Of a DNA stretch of 64,000 bases, positions 41,102-49,830 are shown in pieces. Where the stretch lies: contig JBKJUS010000169.1 of the NCBI GenBank assembly GCA_046590575.1, forward strand, positions 1 to 64,000, read 5' to 3'. Both the position numbers and the translations under genes were made by a program. The stretch's first letter is position 1, and each line of letters begins with the position of its first letter. The notes beneath the pieces are model-generated. The model searched no databases and was not told where the DNA came from. It worked only from the letters and a program-made list of their open reading frames with translations. This DNA comes from DATLNF01 sp046590575 (GTDB lineage: Bacteria > Actinomycetota > Actinomycetes > BP-191).

Positions 41102-42151
41102 GTGCACCGGTCCCGCTGTGCCCGCTCGTTCGCTCGCGCCTTCGCTGCTCTCGTTGTCCTCGTGCCGCTGCTGGGCGCGGTGACACCGGCGCACGCCGCG
41201 GCCGCCCCTCGACGGGTGACCGCGTGGCTGCCGTACTGGGACCAGGCTCGCGGCTACCAGAGCTTCCTGGCCCATGCAGATCTCTACTCGGTGTTGTCGC
41301 CGTTCTGGTACTCGATGACTCCGACCGGGTCTGTGCAGGGCTACCCGGGAGCGGCTGACAAGTCGATCGTGGCGGGCGCCCGGGCCAACGGCGTGCGAGT
41401 GCTGCCGACGATCACCAATGACTTCGACCCGGTGCGGGTCCGCACCATGCTCTCGACGAAGATTCGCCAGAGCCGACATGTCTCGGCACTGGTGAACCTC
41501 GTCAAGTCGAACGGCTACGACGGGCTCGACGTCGACTACGAGAACCTGTATGCGGGTGACCGCAGCCGGTACTCCAGCTTCCTCAGCAAGTTGGCGACTT
41601 CCCTGCACAGCGCCGGCAAGACACTGTCTGTGGCTGTGCACCCGAAGACGTCTGAGCCTGGCTCGTGGAGCGGCCCTCAGGCGCAGGACTACAAGGCGAT
41701 CGGCGCCGTGGCGGACACCGTGCGGGTCATGGCCTACGACTACTCGTGGTCGACGTCGGCCGCCGGGCCGGTTGCGCCGTTGACTTGGGTCGATGAGGTC
41801 GCCCGGTTCGCGGCCAGCCAGATCGCACCGTCGAAGATCGAGTTGGGCATGCCGCTCTACGGCTACGACTGGGTCGGTACGGTCGGGACCGGCGTCACCT
41901 ACGACGAGGCCATTGCTCGTCGTACGGCGTACTCGGCGACCAGCCAGTGGTCCTCGACGGCTCAGTCGTCATGGTTCTCCTACGTCGCTGACGGTGTTGC
42001 GCACACGGTGTGGTACGCCGACGCCTCCTCGGTGGCGGCCGCATTGCCGATCGTGGATCGCTACGGCCTGGCCGGAGCGGCGTTCTGGCGCCTCGGCGGC
42101 GAGGATGCTGCGACGTGGGCAGCCGTCCGGTCCCACTGGTCGACCGCGTAG
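41102..42151 (+). CDS. Secreted family 18 glycoside hydrolase
   Basis: A 349-residue exported GH18 protein. A signal peptide (about 1-33, ending PAHAA) is followed by a TIM barrel with the GH18 catalytic motif YDGLDVDYENL, in which the final Glu is the acid/base. The architecture and the MAYDYSWSTSAAGPVAPLTWVDEV segment resemble the YaaH/SleL group that cut peptidoglycan or GlcNAc polymers rather than plant chitinases. GTG 41102 follows GAGGAG; the longer open frame upstream is not coding in appearance. The divergent GT2 gene could make a polymer that this enzyme trims; that is inference from position. Confidence 0.87.
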   Translation: MHRSRCARSFARAFAALVVLVPLLGAVTPAHAAAAPRRVTAWLPYWDQARGYQSFLAHADLYSVLSPFWYSMTPTGSVQGYPGAADKSIVAGARANGVRVLPTITNDFDPVRVRTMLSTKIRQSRHVSALVNLVKSNGYDGLDVDYENLYAGDRSRYSSFLSKLATSLHSAGKTLSVAVHPKTSEPGSWSGPQAQDYKAIGAVADTVRVMAYDYSWSTSAAGPVAPLTWVDEVARFAASQIAPSKIELGMPLYGYDWVGTVGTGVTYDEAIARRTAYSATSQWSSTAQSSWFSYVADGVAHTVWYADASSVAAALPIVDRYGLAGAAFWRLGGEDAATWAAVRSHWSTA

Positions 42152-42250
42152 GTCGCCTTCCGCTGCCCTCGAGCCCCACCAGTACGGCTAGGGTTGCCGT
42201 GTAGATGACCGCACCCACAGCCGCGGCGACGGCCGATTGGAGGCTCGGGC

Positions 42251-42799
42251 ATGGGATCTCGCATCGAGGTGAACCAGAGCGCTGGCGACCTGACTCTGCA
42301 CACGGGCCGTGCGGGACTCGGTAGCAAGGCGGGCCACGACCTGACCTTGCGCGTGGGGAGGTGGTCCGGTCATGCCGAGCTCAGCGACACGGGTGAAGGC
42401 TCCGCCATCCGCGTGGTGGCCGAGCTGAGCTCGCTCGAGGTGGTGCGTGGCGACGGGGGGCTCAAGCCACTCACGGACAAAGACAAGGTCTCGATCCTCG
42501 AGAACGCGACGGGCACGATGAAGGCCAAGAGTCATCCCGAGCTGGTCTTCGAGGCGGCCGGACTTGAGCTGACCGAGGGCAAGAGCCGAGTCACTGGGCA
42601 GGTGTCACTTGCTGGCGTCACGAAGCCGCAGAGCCTCGACCTGACCATCACTCGCGAAGGTGGAACGGTGTCCGTCGAGGCGCGCGGTGAGCTCCTGCAG
42701 ACTGACTTCGGGATCAAGCCGTACACCGGGCTGCTCGGCGCATTGAAGGTGCGCGACATGGTGGAGATCCGCGCTCAGCTCACCCTCGCGACGGGTTGA
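42251..42799 (+). CDS. YceI-family protein
   Basis: A 182-residue YceI-like beta-barrel that probably binds an isoprenoid or other lipid. Typical segments are GHDLTLRVGRWSGHAEL, FEAAGLELTEGKSRVTGQVSLAGVTKPQSLDL and the C-terminal VRDMVEIRAQLTL. No signal peptide is present, so it is cytosolic, unlike many proteobacterial members. It stands alone between divergent/convergent secreted-protein genes. Its ligand is unknown. Confidence 0.85.
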   Translation: MGSRIEVNQSAGDLTLHTGRAGLGSKAGHDLTLRVGRWSGHAELSDTGEGSAIRVVAELSSLEVVRGDGGLKPLTDKDKVSILENATGTMKAKSHPELVFEAAGLELTEGKSRVTGQVSLAGVTKPQSLDLTITREGGTVSVEARGELLQTDFGIKPYTGLLGALKVRDMVEIRAQLTLATG

Positions 42800-42847
42800 C
42801 CCACCCACCGAAACCAAAGCGCGTCGGTGCCTCGGCCGGTGTTCGGG

Positions 42848-43165
42848 CTACCTGATCACCGGGTTGGAGATGTCGGAGCCCGGCGGCATGGAGTCCAGCT
42901 GGTAGCAGCCGTCGCCATTGCCTGAGGTGCCGGAGTCCGGCCCGTGGTGTGCGGTCTCCAGGCCGTACGCCGCCGGGTCTCCACCGCAGGTGACCCCGCT
43001 CGTGGAGTAGGCACCGTGGTTCGCGCTGTTGGCAAGCACCTGGCCGGCCCCTTGGTGAGCCGCCACCACCCGATGCGGGTGGGCGGCCGCCGGCGCTGCT
43101 GCGGCGAGCACCATCGCGCTAGCCGTCACCGCACCCAACGAGAGCCTGCTGAGAAGCTTGTGCAT
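42848..43165 (-). CDS. Small secreted protein, unknown
   Basis: A 105-residue exported protein: signal peptide MHKLLSRLSLGAVTASAMVLAAAAPAAAHP, then a Gly/Ser/His-rich mature part with one Cys pair (VTCGGD, DGCYQL). No family recognised. ATG 43165 has GGGGAGGA upstream and is preferred over the longer open frame to 43228. Located 72 bp downstream of the LAL regulator gene, separated enough for its own promoter. Confidence 0.7.
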   Translation of the reverse strand: MHKLLSRLSLGAVTASAMVLAAAAPAAAHPHRVVAAHQGAGQVLANSANHGAYSTSGVTCGGDPAAYGLETAHHGPDSGTSGNGDGCYQLDSMPPGSDISNPVIR

Positions 43166-43237
43166 GGTGGAGTCCTCCCCTTGCGCTTCGGTCGGCCCGA
43201 GGCGATGAGCTGAGGCTAAGGGCGACAAGGCACCGAT

Positions 43238-46012
43238 TCATGAGGGATCTCCCTCATTCCTGTCCACTGTTGGCGCCGATGAGGCCCGGGCCAGCACGGC
43301 CGCGAGCTCGGCCCGGTTGCGGACGTCGTACTTGGCCAGGATGTTGGAGACGTGGCGCTCTACCGTCTTGCGCGAAAGGAAGACGGTTGCGGCGATCTCC
43401 GGATTGCTTGCGCCGGTCGTCAGCAGGCGGGCGATCTCCTGTTCGCGCTCACTGAGCTCGCCGCCGGTGGCCGAGCCACGTCGCCAGGTGCGTACGCCGA
43501 GCTCTCGCATGCGTCGTGCAACGGCAGCGGTCACGTTGGACGCCCCGATGGCGCAGCTGCGCCGCGAGGCCTCCTCGAGCGCCGACAGCGTCTCCTCCTG
43601 GTCGTCGCCCGTGAGCGCGGCCAAGTCAGTGCTGATCCAGAGCGCACTCAGCAGTTCGCCGGTGCTTTCGTAGTCGGCCCGCAGGTCCTCGAGGTATCGC
43701 GTTGCTGGGCGGCGGTCACCTTCCGCGGCCATGACAAGCGCCGCCGCCCAGGTCTGCCACCTCCGAACGATGCGTGGTGGGTCGCTTGTGGCCTCTTCCT
43801 GCGAGGTGTCGAGCAGTATTCGCGCTGCGGTGGTGTTGCCGAGGACCGAGTGGGTGATAGAGGTAGTCAGCCGCGCCTCCTGCCGGCACCGCCGGCAGCC
43901 GACCGTCTCTGCTGCGCTGATCGTGCGGTCGCACAGATCGGCGGCGGTGTCAGCGTCACTCCCGGAGCCCAGCCGGGCCGTGAGCGCCGCAGCGCATTGC
44001 AGAGATCTGATCGCGAAGTGCGGTGTCGTCCGAGGTGTCTCGTCGACGATGCGCCCCACCGCGACGCGCCAGTCCGCGGTCAGCGCTCGCACCTCCTGGA
44101 CGGCGGCGGACACACTCGTCAGGTCCATCCCGACGGTGAACCGTCGAGCAAGCTCGCGGCTTCGACCGACCAGTGGTTCGACCTGGTCTGAGATCATCTG
44201 GGCTTCGGCGAGTTTTCCTTGCTCTGTCAGCGCCTCCAAGAGCTGTCCGGCCGTCTCCAGGACGCGGCTGGTGTGTCCCGCATGCACCGCGGCTCTCCAG
44301 TGCCGACGAGCGATTCGCTCAGCGCCGGGGAAGTCTCCAGTCGCCATGAAGGTGAGCACGCGGTAGGTGGCCACGGTGTAAGTCAGGTCTGGATGCCCAC
44401 GCGCGAGGGCGTCCATCTCGTCGGCGTACACCACCACCTGGTCGAGGTCGCCGCGAACAAGGGCATCCTCCATGCCGACCTCGAGCGCTTCGACCACGAC
44501 CGGCAGCATGTCTGGTGAGGGCGACGCGCCAAGCTCGCGGGCCGCGCTCACCGCGCGCCTCGACGCGGCGGCAGCCTGGTCGAACTTCGACTCGCTCCAC
44601 CGCAGTACGTGAGATTCCAGTGCCTCCACTCGAACGATCAGGGCGGGATCTCCCTGTGCCAGTGCGCGGGCCCGTTCCAACCACCGCAGCGCGGCTGCGC
44701 CGTCGCCCGACTGATACTTCGACCGAGCCGCCTCGCGCGCCGCGATGGCCTGCGTCTTGAGATCGGGCGCCAGATCCACCACTCGCTCCCATAACGGGAG
44801 CGACAGCTCAGGCTCACCGAAGTCGGTCGCCAGCTGTGCGAGCGCGGGCAGGAGGACGTCGATCTCCGGTCCCGCGGCGTGCTCGACGATGGCGGCGAGC
44901 TCGCGCACTCCCGTCATGTCCATCAGTCCACGCTGCGGCGAAGTCGTGATTCGGCCGACCAGGTCACCGACGGCGTCGCCGGCATTCACCCGGTGCTGCA
45001 CGGCTCCGATCAACGCGGACAGCTCATTGCTGCGCTCGAGCCAGCCCGCGACTGACCGATGCAGGTTCCTCCTCACGTCGGCTGGGAGGTCTGCGACCAC
45101 CGCCGATCGCACGAGATCGTGGACGAGCGAAACCATGTCGTACCGCTGATGGGCCAGGCCCCGGTGGACGAGAGACTCGACGGCCGCTTCGACTTGGGCC
45201 GAAGACCAGCCGAGGACCTCTGCCGCAGCGCGCACCGATAACGGCCGAGCCGCGACTCCCAGCGCGCTGGCCAACATTGCGGCATCGACTGAGCACGCTC
45301 GCAGCCTGGCCTGGACAAGAGAGGTGCTAGTGGACCGGCTTTCGTCTTGGGCAAGCATGCGCAGCCAGAAGGGCGATCCGTTGGCGGTCACCCAGTACTG
45401 CTCGGCGACTTCAGCAGTGATGGATTGGTCGATGTCGCGCACCAGCGTCGCGCCGGCCGCGCGGTCGAGCGGCGCGAGCTGGGTCGCGTGCACTGCAGGG
45501 CTGCCCAGCAGGCTGATCAGTGCGTCGTGGAGTGCGGCGACTTCCGCACAGGGACGAGCAGCGATGACGAGTAGGACGTCCCGGCCGCGGTCCCGGCTAC
45601 CTCTGACTACGTAGTGCAGCAAGGCCAGAGTCGACGAGTCCAGCCACTGCAGGTCATCGACCGTGATGACGACTGGTCGTGACTCGGCGACGACTGCTTG
45701 CTGGACCTCTTCGAACACTCGCGTGACGTCTGTCAGCAGTTGGTCAGCATCGAGCAGTTTCGCCAGGGCCGGGTGCTCCAGCGCGAGGTCGCGAATCAGA
45801 TCGCTGGCCGCGGCGAGAGGGGCGAGGGCTTCCGGCTCGTAACCCCGAAGCGCCATCACTCGGCGCTTGCCGAGAGTGGCGCACGCCTCAGCCAGGAGGC
45901 GGGACTTCCCGCTGCCGGGATCGCCGGTGATGAGCACCGCTCGAGAGCCCTCTGCTGACACTGCGCTGGCAATGAGGTCCAACTGGATCGCGCGACCTAC
46001 GAACCGTTCCAT
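43238..46012 (-). CDS. LAL-type LuxR transcriptional regulator with AAA ATPase
   Basis: A 924-residue regulator. The N-terminal STAND/AAA module has Walker A (GDPGSGKSRL, about residues 30-39) and Walker B (VVITVDDLQWLDS, about 112-124); the middle is alpha-helical TPR-like sequence; the C-terminus is a LuxR HTH (LSEREQEIARLLTTGASNPEIAATVFLSRKTVERHVSNILAKY). This is the usual order for LAL activators, which bind an inducer and ATP before binding DNA. No obvious target operon adjoins it. Start codon ATG 46012. Confidence 0.92.
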   Translation of the reverse strand: MERFVGRAIQLDLIASAVSAEGSRAVLITGDPGSGKSRLLAEACATLGKRRVMALRGYEPEALAPLAAASDLIRDLALEHPALAKLLDADQLLTDVTRVFEEVQQAVVAESRPVVITVDDLQWLDSSTLALLHYVVRGSRDRGRDVLLVIAARPCAEVAALHDALISLLGSPAVHATQLAPLDRAAGATLVRDIDQSITAEVAEQYWVTANGSPFWLRMLAQDESRSTSTSLVQARLRACSVDAAMLASALGVAARPLSVRAAAEVLGWSSAQVEAAVESLVHRGLAHQRYDMVSLVHDLVRSAVVADLPADVRRNLHRSVAGWLERSNELSALIGAVQHRVNAGDAVGDLVGRITTSPQRGLMDMTGVRELAAIVEHAAGPEIDVLLPALAQLATDFGEPELSLPLWERVVDLAPDLKTQAIAAREAARSKYQSGDGAAALRWLERARALAQGDPALIVRVEALESHVLRWSESKFDQAAAASRRAVSAARELGASPSPDMLPVVVEALEVGMEDALVRGDLDQVVVYADEMDALARGHPDLTYTVATYRVLTFMATGDFPGAERIARRHWRAAVHAGHTSRVLETAGQLLEALTEQGKLAEAQMISDQVEPLVGRSRELARRFTVGMDLTSVSAAVQEVRALTADWRVAVGRIVDETPRTTPHFAIRSLQCAAALTARLGSGSDADTAADLCDRTISAAETVGCRRCRQEARLTTSITHSVLGNTTAARILLDTSQEEATSDPPRIVRRWQTWAAALVMAAEGDRRPATRYLEDLRADYESTGELLSALWISTDLAALTGDDQEETLSALEEASRRSCAIGASNVTAAVARRMRELGVRTWRRGSATGGELSEREQEIARLLTTGASNPEIAATVFLSRKTVERHVSNILAKYDVRNRAELAAVLARASSAPTVDRNEGDPS

Positions 46013-46155
46013 GGTGCCACCGTACGGGGCCGGCGCCCCGGCGGGAATGTGACCAGGTTGGCCGCGCCGAACCTTCCGAAGTTGAGGTCCGATGCGGTGC
46101 GGAAGCTCAGTCGCGCTCGACCGGGTGGTCCGCCTCAGCCCAGGCCGTAGGAGGT

Positions 46156-46413
46156 CTAGCTGCGGCGCGGCTGCGGCACACCTTGCGCGGTGTTGTAGGT
46201 GAGGACCGCCCGGCTTGCCATCATGAGCTGGTGCCGCAGAGTGTTGACCTCAGCCAGCGTCAGCCAGACCAGGTGCCCGTCCACGACGAGAGCGACCCGG
46301 TCGTGTGAAGCGTGAACAGCGACCCCCGGCTCGGTCAGGTCGAGGATCGGTGGAGGCAGGGGGGCGGCCGTGGGCGGGTCGACGCTCGGGCGCTTACGGG
46401 CGAGGAGGGCCAT
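46156..46413 (-). CDS. Small hypothetical protein
   Basis: An 85-residue protein. A Pro-rich start (RPSVDPPTAAPLPPP) leads to a compact part: LTEPGVAVHASHDRVALVVDGHLVWLTLAEVNTLRHQLMMA. This looks like a small beta-beta-alpha regulatory fold seen in conserved actinobacterial proteins of unknown role. ATG 46413 lacks a clear ribosome site; a TTG at 46437 is an alternative. Divergent from the 46553 gene. Confidence 0.55.
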   Translation of the reverse strand: MALLARKRPSVDPPTAAPLPPPILDLTEPGVAVHASHDRVALVVDGHLVWLTLAEVNTLRHQLMMASRAVLTYNTAQGVPQPRRS

Positions 46414-46552
46414 GCATTTATTGTGCACCGCGGCCAAGCCGCAAGCCCATAGCTCGTTCGTGTCGTCAGTAGTAGCACAAACGACTCATCCCGTTGCACG
46501 GCGTAGCGTCGGCCCACGACACGACGCCACGGGGAACCACGGGGAGCTGAGC

Positions 46553-46837
46553 ATGGCCACGTTACACATCGAGCACGCCATCACTGACCTGGAGACCTGG
46601 CTCGGTGCTTTCCACCGCTTCGCTGAAGCGCGCGCCGGTGCAGGTGTCCGCCAGGAGCGCGTGCATCAGCCGAGGGACGACGACAAGTACATCTACGTGC
46701 AGCTTGACTTCGACGACGTACCGGCGGCGGAAGCGTTCTTGGGATTCCTCGAGCGCTCCGTGTGGCCGTCCGCCGACGCCTCGCCGGCGCTCGTGGGCAC
46801 GCCCCGGGGCCGCGTACTGGAGGCCGTGGCGACATAA
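46553..46837 (+). CDS. Small dimeric alpha-beta-barrel-like protein
   Basis: A 94-residue protein with GGGGAG 6 bp before its ATG. The pattern ATLHIEHAITDLETWLGAFHRFAEARAGAGV, then YIYVQLDFDDVPAAEAFLGFLERSVW, matches ferredoxin-like dimeric alpha-beta barrel domains (ABM/stress-responsive type), some of which are monooxygenases and others binding proteins. No specific substrate can be assigned. It stands alone. Confidence 0.75.
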   Translation: MATLHIEHAITDLETWLGAFHRFAEARAGAGVRQERVHQPRDDDKYIYVQLDFDDVPAAEAFLGFLERSVWPSADASPALVGTPRGRVLEAVAT

Positions 46838-46903
46838 GGCTTGGATGCCGCTGGTGCAGCCACCCAGTTGTGACGACCTGCGTGCTGCCGATCGACCGAC
46901 GAG

Positions 46904-48166
46904 TCAGACGTCGAAGCGTCGGAGCTGGCCGGAAGTGTCGTCGACGACCCAGAGGTGGCCGTTGTTGAAGGTGGTTGCGTTCGGCGTGGTCCCGCCGTCG
47001 AGGCGAGCCAGTACCGTGCCGGTGGTTCTGTCCACGACGAGAACCTGCCCGACATCGGAGGCGGCTGCGTAGTACGTCGTCTCGGTGAGAGCGCCAGGTC
47101 CGCCGCCCGCGTCCATCGGGCTGTGGAACAGGAGCTTGCCGGTAGTTGCGTCGACGGCGACGAACCCGAACTTGTCAGCGTGCGCTTGCGAATGTGTCCA
47201 CACCGTCGACCCTTCGATCGACGGGAAGGTGGCGTGGTCGATCGGTATGTCGGTCGTGAGCAGAACCTTCGCCGTCCTCGGGTCGATCTTGGCGAGGCGC
47301 CCGGCGCCGTCGTCCGAGGTGACCCATACCTGGCCGGCGGCGCTCGAGACGGTCCCACACGGGAAGCCGAGGCTTGCGGTGCTCGTCGGGGCGCCTTGGA
47401 GGTTCGCCCGGATGATGGTCGTACCGCTGCAGGCCCACATCGCGGTGTCGTCGACGAAGACGCGTGTGATGTCGGTGCCGATAAGGCCCTTGATGACTGT
47501 CGCGATGACCCGGTTGCTTGCTGGGTCGATGCGGTGCAGCGCCGACGCGCCGCGAACCCACACACCGTTGGCGGTGACCTGGATCGTGCGCAGCTCGGCG
47601 TCCTCAACAGTGATCCGGGCGAGGATCTGCCCTGTCGACGAATGCACGCGCGTCACGACGGCCTTATCGAAGTCGGCGACCCAGACGTCGTTGCCCGCCG
47701 CGGTCACCTGGCCGATCGCTCCGCCGATGTCGATGACGGAGTCCGGCTGCGTCAGATCGGCGGGCTGAGGCTTCGCCTCCCCACAATCGAGGCCCCGTTT
47801 CCGGACGACGGCGGAAGCATCCTCGATGTGGGCTCCGGCTTCGTCGACCCGGCCCGCTTCGAGCGCCAGTTTGGCGGCGTCGAAGATGTCGACGAGCTCT
47901 GCAAGCGTCGCTCGATCATCGGCGGCATCTGGATCGAGGACCGCAAGCCTGTCCTGCATCACCGGCACGATGGCTGCGGGTCCGCCAGGCGTGTTCCCGC
48001 CGGTGGCGCAGATGTTCTCGAGATCTTCAGCGAACGAGGCTTTCCCCGTCGTCCTAGTGGTCGAGGCGTCGTTGTCACAAGCGCTAAGGCTGAGGAGGGC
48101 GACGAGCAGAAGGGGTGCGATCCGACGGTGGCCTATCCCACGACTGCTTGGTCGGTGATGCCGCAT
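46904..48166 (-). CDS. Lipoprotein with YncE/NHL-like beta-propeller
   Basis: A 420-residue exported lipoprotein. The signal has a lipobox (LLLVALLSLSACD). About 110 helical residues containing a Cys pair are followed by a propeller of about seven blades marked by repeats such as VWVADFDKAVVTRVHSSTG, VWVRGASALHRIDPASN, VWVTSDDGAGRLAKIDPRT and LWVVDDTSGQLRRFDV at the very end. Such propellers are binding scaffolds; no catalytic residues are obvious. ATG 48166 has GGGGAG upstream. The 688 bp before it contain gene fragments and small ORFs. Confidence 0.82.
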   Translation of the reverse strand: MRHHRPSSRGIGHRRIAPLLLVALLSLSACDNDASTTRTTGKASFAEDLENICATGGNTPGGPAAIVPVMQDRLAVLDPDAADDRATLAELVDIFDAAKLALEAGRVDEAGAHIEDASAVVRKRGLDCGEAKPQPADLTQPDSVIDIGGAIGQVTAAGNDVWVADFDKAVVTRVHSSTGQILARITVEDAELRTIQVTANGVWVRGASALHRIDPASNRVIATVIKGLIGTDITRVFVDDTAMWACSGTTIIRANLQGAPTSTASLGFPCGTVSSAAGQVWVTSDDGAGRLAKIDPRTAKVLLTTDIPIDHATFPSIEGSTVWTHSQAHADKFGFVAVDATTGKLLFHSPMDAGGGPGALTETTYYAAASDVGQVLVVDRTTGTVLARLDGGTTPNATTFNNGHLWVVDDTSGQLRRFDV

Positions 48167-48273
48167 GGTGTACTCCCCCTGCTGGAGCAATGCCCTCTGG
48201 GCACGAGCACATCATGGCTCACAGGCCCGCCCTCGTCGACAGGCTATCGGACCACCCTTAGCTGCTCCGGGTG

Positions 48274-48480
48274 TCACCCATCGACGATTTCCTCGCCGGT
48301 GAGCCTCGGAGTTTTCTGTAGCGCGAGTTGGGTGGGTCCGCGGGGTCGGCTGGCGTAGGAGCGGAGGCCGTCGGGGCTGGTGAAGGTGACGTGCCAGGAG
48401 GTGTCCATCTCGATGGTCCAGCCTCGGTCGTGCACGAGGTAGTGGTGGAACGCGCAGAGTCGCCCGAGCCGCCCTTGACT
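48274..48480 (-). pseudogene. 3' remnant of an HNH endonuclease (DUF222/13E12 type)
   Basis: The minus strand reads GRLCAFHHYLVHDRGWTIEM and continues with SWHVTFTSPDGLRSY to a stop at 48274. LC-x-FHH-x-LVH-x-x-GW is the end of the HNH motif and C-terminal strand of the abundant actinobacterial DUF222/HNH proteins. Upstream the frame breaks: a KGGS segment typical of the motif lies in another frame, and the N-terminal 300 or so residues are missing. It is a non-functional relic. Confidence 0.7.
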
Positions 48481-48556
48481 CGGAGTCCTACGAGGCGCTC
48501 GTGGACGATGGGTCAGGGCTGGACTATGAGTCCGCCGTCGCGCACGCGCTGGGCTG
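48481..48556 (+). pseudogene. Possible 3' tail of a lost gene
   Basis: From the break point of the HNH remnant, the plus strand reads SYEALVDDGSGLDYESAVAH then ALG and a stop at 48554-48556. The composition and ending look like the C-terminus of an ordinary actinobacterial protein, but there is no start and nothing upstream to belong to. The origin cannot be identified. Confidence 0.3.
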
Positions 48557-48623
48557 AGCCCCGTCCCTCATCTGTACTGATATCGCGTGGTTTCCACGGA
48601 TGTGCGGTCCCCACCGCGTGAAG

Positions 48624-48737
48624 ATGATGCGCCTCATGAGCACAGCGAGCGAAATCACGCGACGGGCAGGGTGGGGCGGCTACCACGTGCTCCCCATCGA
48701 GCACCCCTTCTACCGGTTCTACCGCCTCGTGCAGTAA
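48624..48737 (+). CDS. Possible 37-residue ORF or fragment
   Basis: MMRLMSTASEITRRAGWGGY followed by HVLPIEHPFYRFYRLVQ and stop. Codon third positions are mostly G/C, as in real genes here, and the aromatic-rich end looks protein-like, but there is no good ribosome site and no recognised family. It may be a small gene or the tail of a deleted one, fitting the fragmentary surroundings. Confidence 0.3.
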   Translation: MMRLMSTASEITRRAGWGGYHVLPIEHPFYRFYRLVQ

Positions 48738-48854
48738 CCGGCTGCGCAGAGCGAGCTGCATCCGTCCGCGCTTCGAGGCGCCGTCCGTGACTCGCAAGGA
48801 CCGTGGACCCATTCGTCCGTACGCCAACTGCTTTTGAGACAAAGGGGAACAGTA

Positions 48855-49403
48855 ATGCGCACCACACCACACTCGAGGGGCACGAGGCTTCTACGCACCC
48901 GATGCATGCGGACAACGCTGCAACGGCTTTCACTGCTCATCATGTTGTCGGCCAGCTCGCTGCTAGGAGTCGCCGTACCGGCGCAGGCGACGAACAACCA
49001 GATCCACGGATCGGCGTACTTCCAAGAACCATCAGGCGGGTGCCCTGTGATGACGGACTACGACAGCTATGCGCCACTGGTCATGGAGGGAGACCTCACT
49101 GGGTGCCTTTATACCCACGTCGAGTCGTCCCGGACTACCTCCGGCGGGGCGTCCATGGAGCGCGGGCGGGAGCTGTTCGTGGGCAGCCTCAACGACGGGC
49201 TGCCAGGAACGTTCACCACCACGTATTGGTTCGAGGCGAAGCTTGCCTCCGACGGATCCGAGGTCCGCGGACAGTGCCAGCATCCCATCGTTTCCGGCAG
49301 CGGCACCGGTGGCTTCGCCGGAGTCACGGGTCGCATCTACTTCATGGACATCATCGGAGACACGATCACCTACGACTACAAGGGCCACATCTCGCTCCCG
49401 TAG
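48855..49403 (+). CDS. Secreted dirigent/allene-oxide-cyclase-barrel-like protein
   Basis: A 182-residue exported protein. After a signal peptide (cleavage likely after PAQA, near residue 49) the mature part of about 135 residues is beta-rich with three Cys. The end GSGTGGFAGVTGRIYFMDII recalls the conserved final strands of AOC-barrel/dirigent-like domains. Function unknown. ATG 48855 follows AAGGGGAA; further ATGs in the signal region are less well placed. It is flanked on both sides by poorly coding DNA. Confidence 0.65.
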   Translation: MRTTPHSRGTRLLRTRCMRTTLQRLSLLIMLSASSLLGVAVPAQATNNQIHGSAYFQEPSGGCPVMTDYDSYAPLVMEGDLTGCLYTHVESSRTTSGGASMERGRELFVGSLNDGLPGTFTTTYWFEAKLASDGSEVRGQCQHPIVSGSGTGGFAGVTGRIYFMDIIGDTITYDYKGHISLP

Positions 49404-49682
49404 TGCCAGCCACGGCTGGGGGGCAGTCTCCGACGTGCGACCGGCAGCGCACTACGGCCGCACAGAAGTGCTTACTGTTCGATGAGATCAGCTCGGGACC
49501 TGGCCAGGCTTGGTGCAGGCGGTCGGCGGAGTAGCTCTGAAGCGTTTGCCCACGAGGTCTGTGTGGCTCACGAACGGAGCGCGTTCCGCCGGCCGCTGTT
49601 TGGCACGACGTGGCTCGAGAGTGGTCCGCCTTAGGTGGGGTTAACGTGGCCTGAGAGTCCTGACATGGAACGGGGGCCCGCC
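49404..49682. other. Non-coding stretch
   Basis: No credible gene on either strand between the AOC-like gene and the short ORF at 49683. A short CCAGCC-AC-GGCTGG inverted repeat at 49406-49419, right after the stop, may be part of a terminator. The next 270 bp show nothing recognisable. Confidence 0.4.
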
Positions 49683-49814
49683 ATGCAGCGCTTGTTCGCG
49701 GTGACTGCACCTGCCGTTCTGGTAGCGGCCGGCACCGGCCCGCTCGCTCCGGGCGCCGTAGCTGGTGGCGGTGGCTGTCAAACCGACGGCGAGCTAGGCA
49801 CGCCGCTGGAATGA
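49683..49814 (+). CDS. 43-residue truncated secreted ORF
   Basis: MQRLFAVTAPAVLVAAGTGP opens a plausible signal peptide, with GGGGG upstream. The product then ends within 43 residues after a GGGGCQTDGELGTP segment that looks like the start of a secreted Cys-containing domain. It is probably the stub of a decayed secreted-protein gene; a true micropeptide is possible. Confidence 0.35.
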   Translation: MQRLFAVTAPAVLVAAGTGPLAPGAVAGGGGCQTDGELGTPLE

Positions 49815-49830
49815 CTTCGCCGACTTCATA

